Made by a program: the position numbers and the translations under genes. From Emydura subglobosa (Eukaryota > Chordata > Testudines > Chelidae), in the NCBI GenBank assembly GCA_007922225.1, contig ML679956.1, positions 74,622,095 through 74,686,094 of the forward strand: a DNA stretch of 64,000 nucleotides, read 5' to 3'. Numbering within the stretch: position 1 is the stretch's first letter; the number at the start of each line of letters is the position of its first letter. Positions 11,801 to 24,350 of the stretch are shown here, in pieces. The notes beneath the pieces were generated by a model that did not search any database, was not told the DNA's origin, and worked only from the letters and a program-made list of their open reading frames with translations.

Positions 11801-14076
11801 ATGGAACCTACTGCTGAGCATTTGTTCTAGGCCCCCCTTCGTGCCAATCAGCAGCTGAAACGAGTGTGTTGCGACCCCCACCTGCAGAACTTTAGCTCAC
11901 GCTGCAGCAGTTTGTGCTTTTAGCTCTTGAGGCCTCCAGGCCCAGTGGGTCAGCCAAGACAGTGGCCATCACACAGATATGCAGAGGGGCGCTTGCTTCC
12001 AGTGACAACTTCGTTGTTTGCTCCTGGTCCAGCTGGAGGTGAGAGGGAAACAGCCTCTCTCTGAGTCAGAGAAGGACTGCATTACACAAGAATAACCTCT
12101 GTTCCCCCTTTCTTGCCTGACTATTGACAGTGGCACCACTAAAAGGATGTCTGGGGAGTCTGAATGGGTTTTTACACCGCCCCAGGCATTGTGACAGCGT
12201 CACAAGAGCTAGCTTTCCTGTTCAACGCCTCCTGTAAGGAAAGCAAAACCTCACACTGCCTGCCATTTCTTCCTCCTGGCATAGTGCAGCAAGGACAGCA
12301 ACCAAAGGAAAACAAAGGGAAACATCTTATTATGAATCAGCAGGGCTGCTTCTGAGAACCCACTGTTACAAATGAATCTCTAAAAAGCCATCCTCCATTA
12401 TCACTGTATGCCGCGTGGTATGTGTCAAGCCTCTAGTCTCCCCAGCATCTGTCTGCCCACATTGACAGCTGGATTAAAAATAATGCAGAAGCCAAACAAA
12501 AAAAATATTACAAAAACCTGTACTGAGATGCTGCCACGATAATTCCTCTAGAAGGAGAAACTCAAGGGTAAGCATACTGTTAGTCAAGGTGCTGCAGTTC
12601 CCCCACCGAGCCCTTTCATAAGAATCTCACACTACATTTTATCTAGGAAAAGAAACTATTTAGGGCCTGATCCAACACCCACTGAAGTCAACAGGCGTCT
12701 GTCCATTGATCTCCCTGGCGGTCAGACCAGATCCTTGGGGCCGAATTTACCCATGCTGTGAGCCAGCGAACTCCATTAAAGTCAATGTAGTTCTGCCTGC
12801 TGCCAGCAGAGTGGAATCCGACACCCACGATCCAATTCAAGTTCTCTGACAGGATGCAAGTCCTATCCCCACCATCACAGCCTCATTGCTGGAATATCCC
12901 TTAGAACAGGAGTTTTCAAAGCTTCGTGACACAAAACATATCTCAGTGGAGCGAGAGTCTTTTGGGAGTATGTCCAACCGTGCAATCGGGATTTGTGATG
13001 GTCACACGTGTAAACATCTCTGAGCTAACTTTGATCCAGCTAGATCCAAGCTAGCTCCTGGAACAATAGCAGTGAATCTGCAGCAGCAAGGGGGGCTACA
13101 AGGGGGAGCCCCACCCACCCAAGACCCTGGATACACACTTGGGTGGCCACCACCTGTCCTACCCCGGCTTCAGTTAGATCAGAGCTAGCTTCAGTTTGTC
13201 TACCTGTGCTGCAATCACGCTTCCTGACTGCAGTGCAGATTTGCCTTTTGTTCTGTGTTTGTACAGCACCGAGCACAATGAGGTCCTGATCCCTGGCTGG
13301 GGTTCCTATGAGCTATTGCTATTGCAATATAAAGGGTAAATAATAACCATCAGCACCTCCTCTCCCCTTTGAAATAGCGTGGACCAGATCCCCTGATACC
13401 AACAATTCCCTGGACCACCCCTTCAGGAGACTAAGAGAGCACTGAATAGATATTTTGCTTCTTTGAATGCAATTTAACAGCTGGAAACACGAAGCACAGG
13501 GCCCCAGAACCAAGCGTCCTGGTGGTTGCTTCCTACAGGATGAGTATTCCAGAACCTCAGTGCAGTAGGAGTGGTAGAAGAGAGAGAAAACTGGATATTC
13601 TGCTACTGTCTGTCCAGGCTGGGAAGAATGAGATTTTCATTGGTAATTGTTGATAAACGTCGATTTTGCCGCACACACACAAAGCGATGAAAGCAATATT
13701 TGTATCGATAACTGAAATGTACAGCTAGGCAAAAGGAGAAATATGCTGCTTGCAAACTTCTTAGAGTTTAACTTAAGGATATTTATTTTGCATATTTTGA
13801 CATGACGTGCTGGCAGTTTGTGTTTTAATGGTTAGAAAGCTTTAACGTTTGGAGTTTCAGCATCTGCTGACATTAAATAATTGTCTGACACCCCCACTTC
13901 ATTTCCCACAACTGTGCAATTTAAATCGATAAAAACTGAAAAATGTGCTTAAAAATGAACAGCACCGAAACGATAAAAATGGGATTGTGCCAGGCCTCTG
14001 TACATCCAGGCCCCTTGTCTCCTTACAGTTAGAAGTCAAAGAGTTACTGCAAAGATTCTGGGCCAGCATGTAAACA
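11801..14076. other. Intergenic, largely unassigned
   Basis: Contains a GATCCAA palindrome scrap at 12660-12750 and the SINE tail at 13220. Nothing coding is recognisable. Confidence 0.6.
13220..13310 (+). repeat. SINE tail fragment
   Basis: TGTTTGTACAGCACCGAGCA, then CAATGAGGTCCTGATCC and TGGCTGGGGTTCCTA match the tail of the SINE at 6.85 kb. Confidence 0.7.
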
Positions 14077-14437
14077 CAGGGGTGGGGAACCTTTTCCCTG
14101 CCAAGGGCCATTTTGACATGCCTACGGTCATTCGCGGGCCATGCCGAAAAGGGGCACTGCCCGCCGCCGCCGTGAAACCGCGCCGCCGCCGACTCCACCC
14201 CCGCCGCCGAAATGCCGCCGCCGTTTCCGCCTTTTCGGCGGCGCAGTTTTACAGTGTCCGCGGAGTGCCGTGGACCAGTGACCGCCTCCGAACTCCCCCA
14301 CCGCCGAAAATGAGCAGACGGCAGCGGGGTTTCGGCGGCAAGCTTTCGGCGGCGCGCACTTCCTGCTCGCCCGCGGGCCGGATTCAATTCTTTCGCGGGC
14401 CGGATTCGGCCCGCGGGCCGGAGGTTCCCCACCCCTG
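14077..14437. mobile_element. GC-rich hAT-type MITE with CCG/CGG interior
   Basis: The ends CAGGGGTGGGGAACCT and AGGTTCCCCACCCCTG are a perfect 16-bp inverted repeat. The flanks ATGTAAACA and ATGTAACA look like a target duplication with a one-base indel. The interior is dense in CpG with CCG/CGG-type trinucleotides and ends in GCGGGCC repeats. It is an island of high GC in AT-rich surroundings. The long open frames on both strands here are a by-product of composition. Confidence 0.83.
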
Positions 14438-15481
14438 ATGTAACAAATTGCTTGGGCCATGGCTACTTATCAACATCTTCCATCTTGCCCCGGCAACTCA
14501 CCCTCTCACACACACAGACTGCTCTACACTGGGGACCTCTGCTTCTATCAGGTCCAACTCACCCACCATGTGTCCCATAGTGGTTGGGTGCAGTGTTTTC
14601 ACTCTCCATAGCCCCGGGGACCGGCTGCTCAGCTCTGCTGGTGTTCCCTTCATCTTGTGACTGGCCAGGTCACGTTTAGGCTCACCCCTCTCAGGGTAAA
14701 CCAAAGTTCAACTCAATAAAAGCCCCATGACCTCACGTCAGGTCATCGGCACTGGTCCAGGCCTGATGGTCTTTCTGCCATTGTGGGGGGGGTCTTCATG
14801 CCATCCCCTTTGTTGAGGCAGTAGGGGAACCCATTCTCTCCCTTTCCTCAGGGCCCTGGGACCCTGTAGTCCGTCTCGTAGACTTCTTGCTTCTTCCCTG
14901 AACCACTTCCAACCTCACCTCACCTTCTCCTGAGCAGGGGTGCGATCTGCAGCCCATGCTGAAGCCTACGGCCACAGGGTCCTCACTGCTATTTTTAGCA
15001 AACCAGTTAGAATACAGCTAGCGCGGGTACATCTACATGAGCTGCAAATCACACCCACAGCTGCAGCATAGACATATCTCCAGTCTGGCATTCTTCACCG
15101 GTGCAGCAGGGCAGGGCTGACTCAGCCCATAGCTGCTCTTTAACCCTTACTGATTAACATGAGGTTTGTATCCCTGTCACCCCACCCTAATCATGGCAGG
15201 AGGTTAGTCAGAGTCTGATGCAAACCCACCCCTCGCCCACTCCTGCTTGAATCCGATCTGATCGACCTCTTGGAATTCTAGATCCTGCTGCTTACCCGTG
15301 AACAGAACATGCACCCAGAGGCGTTTCCATAGTGTGCTGGGGGACACAGGCAGATCTGCCTAAAGGAAAGATTTGTCCTCCGCAAATACAGGCCCACAGA
15401 GCTTGTACAGTCCCGTTTATAGCACATCAAGTAAGTCTGAACATCACAGGGAAGCAAGATGGTTAGCTATGGCTGACAGAG
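14438..15481. other. Intergenic, unassigned
   Basis: No repeat boundary or coding region is recognised in this stretch. Confidence 0.5.
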
Positions 15482-16135
15482 TGGGAACCAACGAGCTAGG
15501 CAGCAGTTCTGCAGAAAAGGACCTTGGATTACAGTGGACAAGAAGCTGGATATGAGTCAACAGCATTGGCAGCAGATCGAGGGAAGTGATTATCCCCTCT
15601 ATTCGGTGCTGGTAAGGCCACATTTGGAGTATTGTGTCCAGTTTTGGGCCCCCCACTACAGAAAGAATGTGGACAAATTGGAGAGTCCAGTGGAGGGCAA
15701 CAAAAATGATTAGGGGGCTGGAAGACGTAACTTATGAGGAGAGGCTGAGGGAACTAGCCTTATTTAGTCCGCAGAAGAGAAGAATGAGGGGGGATTTGAT
15801 AGCAGCCTTTAACTACCTGAAGGGGGGGTTCCAGGGAGGATGGAGCTAGGCTGTTCTCAGTGGTGGCAGATGACAAAACAAGGAGCAATGGTCTCAAGTT
15901 GCAGTGGGGGAGGTCTAGGTTGGATATTAGGAAAAACTTTTTCACTAGGAGGGTGGTGAAGCACTGGAATGGGTAACCTAGGGAGGTGGTGGAATCTCCA
16001 TCCTTAGAGGTTTTTAAGGCCCGGCTTGACAAAGCCCTGGCTGGAATGATTTAGTGGGGGTTGGTCCTGCTTTGAGCAGAGGGTTGGACTAGATGACCTC
16101 CTGACATCCGTTCCAGCCCTCATCTTCTAGGATTC
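15482..16135 (+). mobile_element. CR1 LINE, 3' fragment
   Basis: Plus-strand pieces of the ORF2 C-terminus are seen, such as [35 protein letters not shown] and [11 protein letters not shown], in shifting frames. It ends in a CR1 tail with GGACTAGATGACCTCCTGAC. About 70 codons around the start are deleted compared with other copies here. Confidence 0.85.
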
Positions 16136-16695
16136 TCGGCTCCATGGAAACTCTAATGTCTTTCAGTTACTAAAGCTCTGTGAGGTCAGTTCAGTGACTC
16201 TTTTCAGCAGAATTAACTAGCTCATGACCATTACAAGCCATGCATGGTGCGTGGCCGCAACACCATCAGGGGAGCAGAAGGGCGGGTTTTTCTTTAATTT
16301 AGTACTTTGAAGGGACATGGGGCCACCTTTAGTTTTAAGTTGTGGCGTCCAGCCCAATACATTTATATCCTTGTATCACTGGTAGCCTCTATTGTGGGGC
16401 ATCCATTCACTGCCACGACAAGAGGGGCACCTCTGAGAAGCCTTCTACCACCTCGTATTCATTTCTGACTAAACAAGTGGCCGAGCTTTTCCAAGGTGAC
16501 TAATGAATTTTTAGGGGCTTATCTCAAGACACTTCAAAGGGGCCCAATATTTAGAGAGAGCTGAGCACTGGCTCTCAGAAAACCAAGTCCTTTTACCATG
16601 CCTCAAGTTGGGCACCCAAAAATCGAGGCCTCAAAAACCACTAGTCATGTTAGAGAGTCTTGGCCTCCAGCTTGTGTGAATACGTGGTGCATCCA
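16136..16695. other. Intergenic, unassigned
   Basis: Between a CR1 fragment and the solo LTR. I see nothing identifiable here. Confidence 0.5.
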
Positions 16696-16700
16696 CCCTG

Positions 16701-17792
16701 TGTGACGTTCCCCTCTGTAATCTGGACCGGTGTATTGCTGTGTCACCCTAACCCCTCTTGGAGTCCATCTCACTCTGCTCTGCTGTGTGAACCCCCACTC
16801 CTGGACAGTCCATGCAGAAGTCGACAGCAAGCAAGTTGCCCCCAGCTCAGTGAGTGAGTGCCTCTAACCAACCACTCATGGGATTATGCAATGGAATGAC
16901 CCCAATCAATATCCCCGGTCCCAGATGCAAACCTAGGACCTGCCGTCTTACAATATTCAGTGCTGCCCACTGAACACTGCAAGCTCATATGTCTGTCAAT
17001 TTATCAAAGTAATTGAGATGCACCAGCCTTGTCACTTCAGATGGAGTCTCGAACACGCCTTAAACCAAAGGCACTGCTTTCGATAAAACAAACAAATGTA
17101 TTAAGTACAGAAAGATTTTAAGTGACTATAAATCAGAGGAAAACAAGTCAGATTTGATCAAGATAGACAAAAGCCAAAAACATTTTAAACTAAGCTTAAC
17201 ACTGTCAGCAACCTTACGTATTCAGACGATTCTCACCACAGGTTGGCTGGTCTACCCCAGCCAGGGCCTCCCCCGGTGATCAGCGTTTCAACTGCTTGGT
17301 GGTGTTTGCAGATGGAGGTGAAAGAGAGAAAATAGCAAAATGTCTCCTCTTTTTAACATGTTCCTTTGCCCCCTTCTGGGACCTCACCCCCCCTTCCCCT
17401 TTCAGGGCCAGGTGACTAATAGTGTCCGGACCTGGTTCTCGCCATACCGAGTCACTGTGGTTCTTTGTGGATTTGTTTGTCAACGTCTGGGCCAGCCCTT
17501 TGGTCCTGAGATGCTAAGCTAGGTTGTGCTATCCAAGTCCTAAGGAGATGCAAACTGCCCCGCAGCTCTGTCGAGTTTTGCCTAGATCTGTCTCAAGCCA
17601 CGAGACACAGAGTTGGGAGCATTACAGGGTGAAGCCTCATAACTAAACACACGACACTGCAACAAACATATCACTGTAACAAGAGTGGTCCGTCCGTCAT
17701 GAGCGTTCCAAAAACATCTTACACGACCTGCTGTGCATTAAACAAGACACAGTTACACTGTAAGGGTGACCGTGGGAGTGCAGTGTGTCACA
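16701..17792. mobile_element. Solo LTR, about 1.1 kb
   Basis: The unit begins TGTGACG and ends GTGTCACA, so it has TG...CA ends within a short inverted repeat. It is flanked on both sides by CCCTG (16696-16700 and 17793-17797), a 5-bp target duplication. No internal coding sequence is present, which fits a solo LTR left by recombination. Whether the parent was an endogenous retrovirus or a Gypsy-like element cannot be told from the LTR alone. The strand is not assigned. Confidence 0.75.
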
Positions 17793-17797
17793 CCCTG

Positions 17798-19207
17798 TGC
17801 TGGACCTCTGCACAGCGGTGAATTTCAGCCTCTATCCTTAGCAGAAGGCAGCTGGGTTCCATTCCATTTATGCTCATCTCACTGACTTTTGCAGCTTGTG
17901 ACGTGTCTAAAACATAGCCAGCCTAAAAGACGCGGGGAAAAAAGCAGCTGACTCAAGGCTGAATTTTTCACTGCAGTCCACGCAACCGCACACCAAATAA
18001 GGCAGAGAGAGCAAATGCTCAGCAGTTACCCATGGTGGGGAGAAGCAGGAGTGAACCAGCAAACATTTGGTTTTGGTAGTTCTCCCGGATGACCCTCTCA
18101 CATAGGAGTTTTGCGGGAAGTTTAAATTGAAATTGAGTCCCCACCTCAGGTTAATTTCTAGTCTTTCTTTTCCTTCCCACACTCAAGAGTCAATCACACG
18201 TGGTTCCCTCCAAATCCCACCATGCGCATTTGTCCGCATTCCTGTGATCTAAGCGAGTGCTCTGAAAGCACCCTGTGCCTGAGGAGTGCAGGGATATCAG
18301 ACAAGCATGATGCATTCCAAATACTTTGCTCTAATCATGGCTTGAATGGAACCAGTGTGAACCAGTACCTCTGGCCAGGGCACACACAAAAATACACAGG
18401 GTCACTAGGTTAATGAATACACAAGAAGATCCAAAAACATTGACCTTGATTGTATATAGGGGGACTCGTGCCACATTAAGTCATTAGGAGGGTTTGAACC
18501 TGAGACTCTCAGGGCTAAAAGCAGAAGTCTTTATTACGTGAACTAAAGGAGCAAACCTGTTTGCAGGATGCAATAGTTGCCTCTTATCCATCTCTCTGGA
18601 CTAGCCACTAGCAGGAGGACAAAGACCCACACTGTGCTACTGTGGGTTACATGTTTACTAGCATTAGCGGCTAACGGAGATATGATATTGGACTAGATGG
18701 GCCACTGCTCTGATCCAGAATGTTCATTCCTCCATTCCTATGTATTTGTATTTCACCAAATCTAGAGCAGCAAGGAAAGATGGGCTTGTGGTGTGGGAGC
18801 TAGCATAGGCTGGCAGTGACGATCTAGGTTCAAGTCCCTCCTCCACCAGGGATTTATTGTGTGACCGCTAGCTAGTCCCTGTGTACCTCAATCTCCCATT
18901 TGGAAAAGGGGGTTAATAGCACTTCTCAACCACAGAGGGGTGTGAGGAAGGTCACTACAATAAAAATTGTGAGGCATTCAGATATTACACTAATGAGGGC
19001 CATATAAGTAGCTTCATTAGATGAACAATGAAAATAGAGTGGCCAGTTTCACTTTAGTTCATAGTTTTAATTTCTGGGTCCCATGCAATATTACAGTGCT
19101 GCAAAAATGCAGGGAAATGTTTAAATCCAGGCACAAGAGAGGTTGGTTTTTTGTTTTGTTAATTAATGAAAAGACGTTGATTAACATTAAGTTTGGTTAA
19201 TCTGTAA
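17798..19207. other. Intergenic
   Basis: Apart from the SINE at 18785-18975, no identifiable feature. Confidence 0.55.
18785..18975 (+). repeat. SINE, 5' and core part
   Basis: B-box-like AGGTTCAAGTCCC near 18827 is followed by the core with ATTGTGTGACC and CTCCCATTTGGAAAAGGGG. Diverged and lacking a clear tail. Confidence 0.65.
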
Positions 19208-19467
19208 GGCCAGGTCTACACAAAAAAGTTAGGTCAACCCAGCTACGTTGCTCAGGGGTGTGACAAATCCACCCCCCCACGCAACGTGGTTAAAGAGGCC
19301 TAGCCCCCTATGTAGCCAGCACTAGGTTGACGGAAGACCAAGCTACTGCCTCGCAGACAGATGGATGAACTACAGCAACGGGAGAACCTCTCCTGTCACT
19401 GTAGTGAGCATCTACGCTGAAGTGCTAGAGCTCCACCGCTGTAGCTGTTTAAGTGTAGACGTAGACC
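19208..19467. mobile_element. Palindromic MITE (CTACAC end family)
   Basis: Starts GGCCAGGTCTACAC and ends GTGTAGACGTAGACC. Inside, several short inverted blocks (for example AACCCAGCTACGTTG against CAACGTGG) repeat. About 260 bp, no coding capacity. Confidence 0.7.
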
Positions 19468-21030
19468 AAGGTCTTGATCCCAGTTACAATTTCTGCTGCT
19501 CTGACACCATCAATGAGCCCTAAAGGGAGGGGAAATGTAAACTTTAATATCCCTTCCCGAGGCCAGAGCGGTGTGAATCTAAGAATCAGTCCCTAAAATT
19601 GGTTTTGGTTTTACCATAAACGCTACATTCTGGCCCTGAACTACCTGACAGAGTCTTTTGAAAGGCAGCCAGGCTGAAGGCACCGTTAATTTATTCTCTC
19701 ACAAACACGAGTTTTGCAGTGTTTGTGGTCTCTGACAAGCCAAGACCACTTGAGCACATTTCCACCTCCTGTGGCCTCATCAGAGCCTTTTTTTTTTTTT
19801 TTTCCAGTCAACACAAACAGAAACTGGGGAGGCTAAGTCAATGGAAGACAAAAGACAGGGCAGGGTTTTCATTTATAAAAAGAATGCAAAATGAGGAGCT
19901 GAAGCAAGCAGAGAAGAGATTAAAATCACAGGTTTTACAGAGCCATTACCCAGTTCTTCACATTACCCCACACATTGTGACAAAGCTGTTAAGGAAAGCT
20001 GACAGTTCTACAGCTCGCTGGTTGATTTATTTTCCAAGCCCCAGAGGTATCCCTCTCTGAAGGTGTGTGGGTGTACCCCTGCCTCCAGTGACTCCCTGTC
20101 TTTGCAGCTGCATGGCACTTATTAGTGCCTACATTGACTTTCTTTTTATAGTCAAGAACTCAGTTTTCCAAGCAAGAAATACTCTTTTCTGCCATACGGT
20201 ACGCCAATTATTTTCAAACCACACAGCATGAGGAAGGACGGCCCTGGGGTTCAAATGGCAGGCGGGGACTCCGGAGATCGGGGCTCACTACCCAGTTTTG
20301 CCCTAGTCTCATTGTATGCTCCTCGATTCTCCATCTGTAAAATGGGGATTAGGAAATGTGTCCGTTTTCTCTGTTTAGATGGTAAATTCTTGGGGCCTGA
20401 GCTCTTTTTTTGCTATGCATCTGTGCAGAGCAGAACACAGCAAGGCCCTGATCTGTCAGGGGCTTTTCAACGTTATAACAACATGAAAAATAAATAGGAG
20501 TGACCTCCTGGGCTACCTCTGCCCTCTCCTGTACAGATCACTTTTCATTGCCCCCAAGCCACCAACAGAACTTGCTCCCTTAGGAAGCGTAGCGAGCCCC
20601 ACCATTACCAGGTACTCTGACCGCACACACCTCATTCCACCCCCAGCCCTTGGCTGCCTATTCTAGACCGTGACGGCACCCTCTTCTTGGCCAACACACC
20701 AGGGATTGAACAGGGGGCTGCCAGCACTAAAAGCATGCAGTACTACAGCTGGCACTGGTGCTAAAGCCCACGTTGCCGGCTTTGGATCAGACACTAAGGA
20801 GCCATGCCCTGAAAGGAGTCCACGCAGAGAGAGATATCTATCTCGAGCCCCCTCAGCCAGGCACACGGGGCACCTAAGCCCCTCTCCTTGGCATTTCACT
20901 CCCAGTTAGCTCAGGTGGCTCCCTGCTCAGCTGGCCAGCTCCTGAACACCCCTTCCTTAGACATCTAACTCTTCCCGTCCATTGTATAGGGAGCTTGGAC
21001 ACCTCGCTCGGGGCTGCAAATTCCTCCGGG
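19468..21030. other. Intergenic
   Basis: Contains a T-run at about 19788-19803 and the SINE at 20240-20475. The 113-codon frame at 19719-20060 crosses the T-run and has no family match. Confidence 0.55.
20240..20475 (+). repeat. SINE, core and tail
   Basis: CATCTGTAAAATGGGGATTA near 20332 and, later, AGATGGTAAATTCTTGGGG and AACACAGCAAGGCCCTGATC match the SINE at 6.85 kb. Confidence 0.7.
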
Positions 21031-21282
21031 CAGGTATTTCTACACAGCGAATGGAAGCCGGTCTCAGACCCCGGTCACCAGACTGGGGCTCGCACTTTGG
21101 CGCTAAAAATAACAGTGTAGATGTTTCGGTTCAGGCTCTAACACCCACCCCCCTTCCCCAGGCTTCACAGCCCGAGCTGCAGCATCTCCACTATTTTTAG
21201 TGCCGCAGCACATGCCTGGTGACCCCGAATCTGTCGCTCTGGATTTGGAGGCTCGCTGCCATGAGCTGTGTAGACGCACTCA
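21031..21282. mobile_element. Palindromic MITE, diverged
   Basis: TTTCTACACAGC near 21037 pairs with GCTGTGTAGACG near 21265. The interior is GC-rich and non-coding. Boundaries are approximate. Confidence 0.5.
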
Positions 21283-21839
21283 TAGGAGTTATACCTTACA
21301 ATGCTGAGCAGCCCAATGCCCAGGTACCTTTAAAGATCTGGGCTAAGTACTGAAAGGGGACTAGCACACCCTGGCATGCTAGCTGGCTAACAAGAATAAC
21401 GATAACGACTTTCCCCTCTTTCAATGATCCAGCTGAAACCAAACGACGACCAGAGTTAATTAGGACTTGTCTGATTTATTTAACCATCCCCCAGCTGAAG
21501 CCCTTCAAGGAGATTCAACTGATGGACCATTCACAATGATAACACATCAGGAAAGTAATATAAAAAAGTTCTTTTAATGCTGGCAGCTTCCCTTGCCAAT
21601 ACAGAAATGATTCGGGTTTGATCCACTGACTCACAGCTGCTTAGACCAGCAATATCATCTCCTTTTTTAATTACAACTGCACTCCTTTTAGAACAAGTTG
21701 ATGTGCCAAGTTTCTATGGAAGATATTAAAGGTGTGCGTATGTGCATCTCAGATTTCATACGCTGAGTGTGAGCACCAAGGGAGAAAAAGCCTAGGGTAC
21801 TTGTTTAATGGAGAGTTTACCATAGGGTTTACCTTGATC

Positions 21840-22000
21840 TGCTGATGTGTTAAAACTACAACTGCCTCGTCTTCACTAGGACTTTACCTGGTGTTAGTTA
21901 TCATGGGGCAGTTAACACATGGTAAGAACACACCTTTTTTCCTAGTGAAGACAAGATCCAAGTGCAGGTCTGTAGCACTGATTAACCCTCGCTGCGATCT
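21840..22000. repeat. Short inverted repeat (CTTCACTAGG family)
   Basis: CGTCTTCACTAGGACTTTAC is mirrored about 70 bases on by TTCCTAGTGAAGACAAG. A diverged relative seems to lie at 33680-33755, next to the 10-N gap. Probably a small MITE. Confidence 0.55.
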
Positions 22001-22163
22001 TGCGAAAGACCATACCAGGAGTCAAAACAGGCTATTTGCACCATGACAGCACCTCTATGTTGGAGGGACAGGATGGAGAGTAGGGCTGTGTTCAGAGCAT
22101 GTAGTGACTTCAATGGAAGTTAGGAGCCTAAATACCTTTGTAAGCATGTTCGAAAGTTAACCA

Positions 22164-22463
22164 CAGTGGAACCTCAGAGTTAAGAACTGACCAGTCAACC
22201 ACACACCTCATTTGGAACTGGAAGTATGCAATCAAGGAGTAGCAGAGACCCAAAATTAAAAAAAAGTGCGAGTACAGTACTGTGTTAAACATAAACTACT
22301 AAAAAATCATTGGAGAGCAGCATTTTTCTTCTGCTTAGTAAAGTTTCAAAGCTGTATCAAGTCAATGTTCAGTTGTAAACTTCTGAAAGAACCATAATGT
22401 TTTTTGTTCAGAGTTACGAACAACCTCCATTCCCGACGTGTTCGTAACCCTGAGGTTCTACTG
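22164..22463. mobile_element. Tigger/pogo-like MITE
   Basis: CAGTGGAACCTCAGAGTTAA at the left and GTTCGTAACCCTGAGGTTCT then ACTG at the right are inverted repeats of about 24 bp with a few differences. TA follows the right end, as for Tc1/mariner-pogo elements; the left flank is CCA, so the duplication has decayed there. The 300-bp interior is non-coding. Confidence 0.75.
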
Positions 22464-22583
22464 TACTTAATTTATTGTAACTAGCTTTAGACTGAACGAC
22501 AGAAGCCAAAGACTCTGACTTCTCACAGAACTAGGGTCACAAACTCTCCCACAAGATACCATAAGGCAGCCAGGGAGTCACCC

Positions 22584-22652
22584 TGGGCCTGATCCAAAGT
22601 CCATTAAAGTCACTGGAAGTACTTGCATGGACTTCAATAGGCTTTGGATCAG
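22584..22652. repeat. Short palindrome (GGATCAG family)
   Basis: CTGATCCAAAGTCCATTAAA and, 25 bases on, TTCAATAGGCTTTGGATCAG are inverted copies. Diverged relatives occur near 930-990, 12660-12750, 63040-63160 and elsewhere in the window. Confidence 0.6.
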
Positions 22653-23534
22653 TTCCAAGGTGGAAGCCTGGGATGGTGAGATGGTCCTATGCTTGTTTAG
22701 GGTTCTCAACTAGGGCTCTTAGTGGGTCTCAGTTGGTGGCCAGGGCCCAGAGAACATGAATTGACGCTGTAGAGGGAAATGAATTAATTGCCGTTACAAG
22801 TAAAATAGTGCTTGTAGTGCTCTTACCTGCTGTATCCCATGTATCATATTATCAGCCAGTCTAATTTCTGTAGATAAACAGACATGCCAGATGTACAGTT
22901 GCTGGTTTTACAAGTGCGACATTAATGCATCTTTCTGGACATTTAGCCTATGTCAGGGGGTTTTGAAGTGCCACACCCAGAATGGAGGCTTTCTAATTAT
23001 GCCTATTTCTCAGTAGTGAAAGGAACATTTTTAAAATCTATATATTTAGGGTCAAGTTTCCTCCTGTGACAAGATCTGCTCAGCGCAAGACAGAAGAGGG
23101 GCAGACCAGCTCTCAGGTTCTCAAGCTGCCCCAGCCTCAGCAAAAGTTGGAGCACCCTAAGCGCTGCTCTAATTTACACCAGCTAGCTATAGTCCTTAGG
23201 GGACCATATGCCAATGGTAAATTGGCTTAGCCCAGTAGAGTTCTGCCCCCTATGCATCCTGTCCCCAAAATACCCTCTATACCTGTTGGCAGACAGGCAA
23301 TGACACAGGAATTAGCACTGCCAGCTTAATGCCAGTGGAAAATTCCCCTCCATCAGGGAGATTTATCAGTTTGGCAACTGGAGCTGGAACAGAGGCAGAG
23401 AAGCCAGCTCTTAAAATTGAGAAGATCGTCCCATCCAGAATAGGATCTGCAGGTAAATTCCTATTGGGGCAGCGTCATTCTCTTCTCTTGTTGTTACAAA
23501 GAGGAGAGTCAAAAATTGTTCTCATTAATCTCTA

Positions 23535-23807
23535 AGGATAGGACAAGAAGCAATGGGTTTAAATTGCAGCAAGGCTGGTTCAGGTTGGACATTAGGAAAA
23601 ACTCCCTAATCCTCAGGGTAACTAAGCACTGGAACTAATTGCCTAGGGAAGCTGTGGAATCTCTGTCACTGGAGGTTTTTAAAAATAGGTTAGACAAAAC
23701 ACCCGTCAGAAATGGTCTAGTTATTAAGTAGTCCTGCCATGAGTGCAGGCAACCGGACTAGTAATCTACTGAGGTCCCTTCCAGTCCGGCATTTCTATGA
23801 TTCTCAC
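23535..23807 (+). mobile_element. CR1 LINE, short 3' fragment
   Basis: GACAAGAAGCAATGGGTTTA, then TTGGACATTAGGAAAAACT, and finally TTTCTATGATTCTCA match CR1 3' sequence. It is bird-like in subfamily and too short for useful coding. Confidence 0.85.
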
Positions 23808-24102
23808 TTACACGGGTGTCAATCAGGAGTAACCCCAGGGGAACCAAGGAAGTTGCACTGATGTAAGTGAGAGCAGAATAAGGTCCTTGGAACATGGGCT
23901 ACCAGGATGTGTGTCGCCTTCTGCTGTGCCCTGCCGTGTCTAGCCACCCCCTGAAAAGCAGTAACCCCCAGGGACACCGGATTTCTCAGCGTGTTGCTAG
24001 CACGAGCAGAATAGCACAGGAGGGAGCCGATTTCTGGATCTGAGCTGTAATACTTCATCCAAAGGCTACTGAAGTCAGTGGAATTTGGATCAGTTACTTA
24101 GA

Positions 24103-24350
24103 GCATGTCCACTCTGCAATCAGACACCGGTGGCTGGCCTGTGTCAGCTGACTTGGGCGTGGGCACAGAGCATTTAATTGCGGTGTAGGGCTCAGGCTGT
24201 GGCTCCAGCACCGTGATGGTCCGAGAGCCAAGCTCCAGCTCAAGCCTGAATGTCTACACCACAGTTAAACAGCACCTTAGCCCCTGCCTCACCTGCCCCA
24301 GTCAGCTGGCACGGGCCAGCGGCAGCTTTTTAACTGCAGGGTAGACATGC
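24103..24350. mobile_element. Palindromic MITE
   Basis: GCATGTCCACTCTGCAAT at the left pairs with AACTGCAGGGTAGACATGC at the right, and further blocks (GTCAGCTG, GGCTGTGGCT) repeat in opposite sense inside. About 248 bp, non-coding. It is related in ends to the unit at 19.2 kb. Confidence 0.65.

Noticed and set aside
13899..14460. Several long open frames on both strands at 14 kb
   Set aside because: They fall on the GC-rich hAT MITE, where stop codons are rare by composition; no domain is recognisable.
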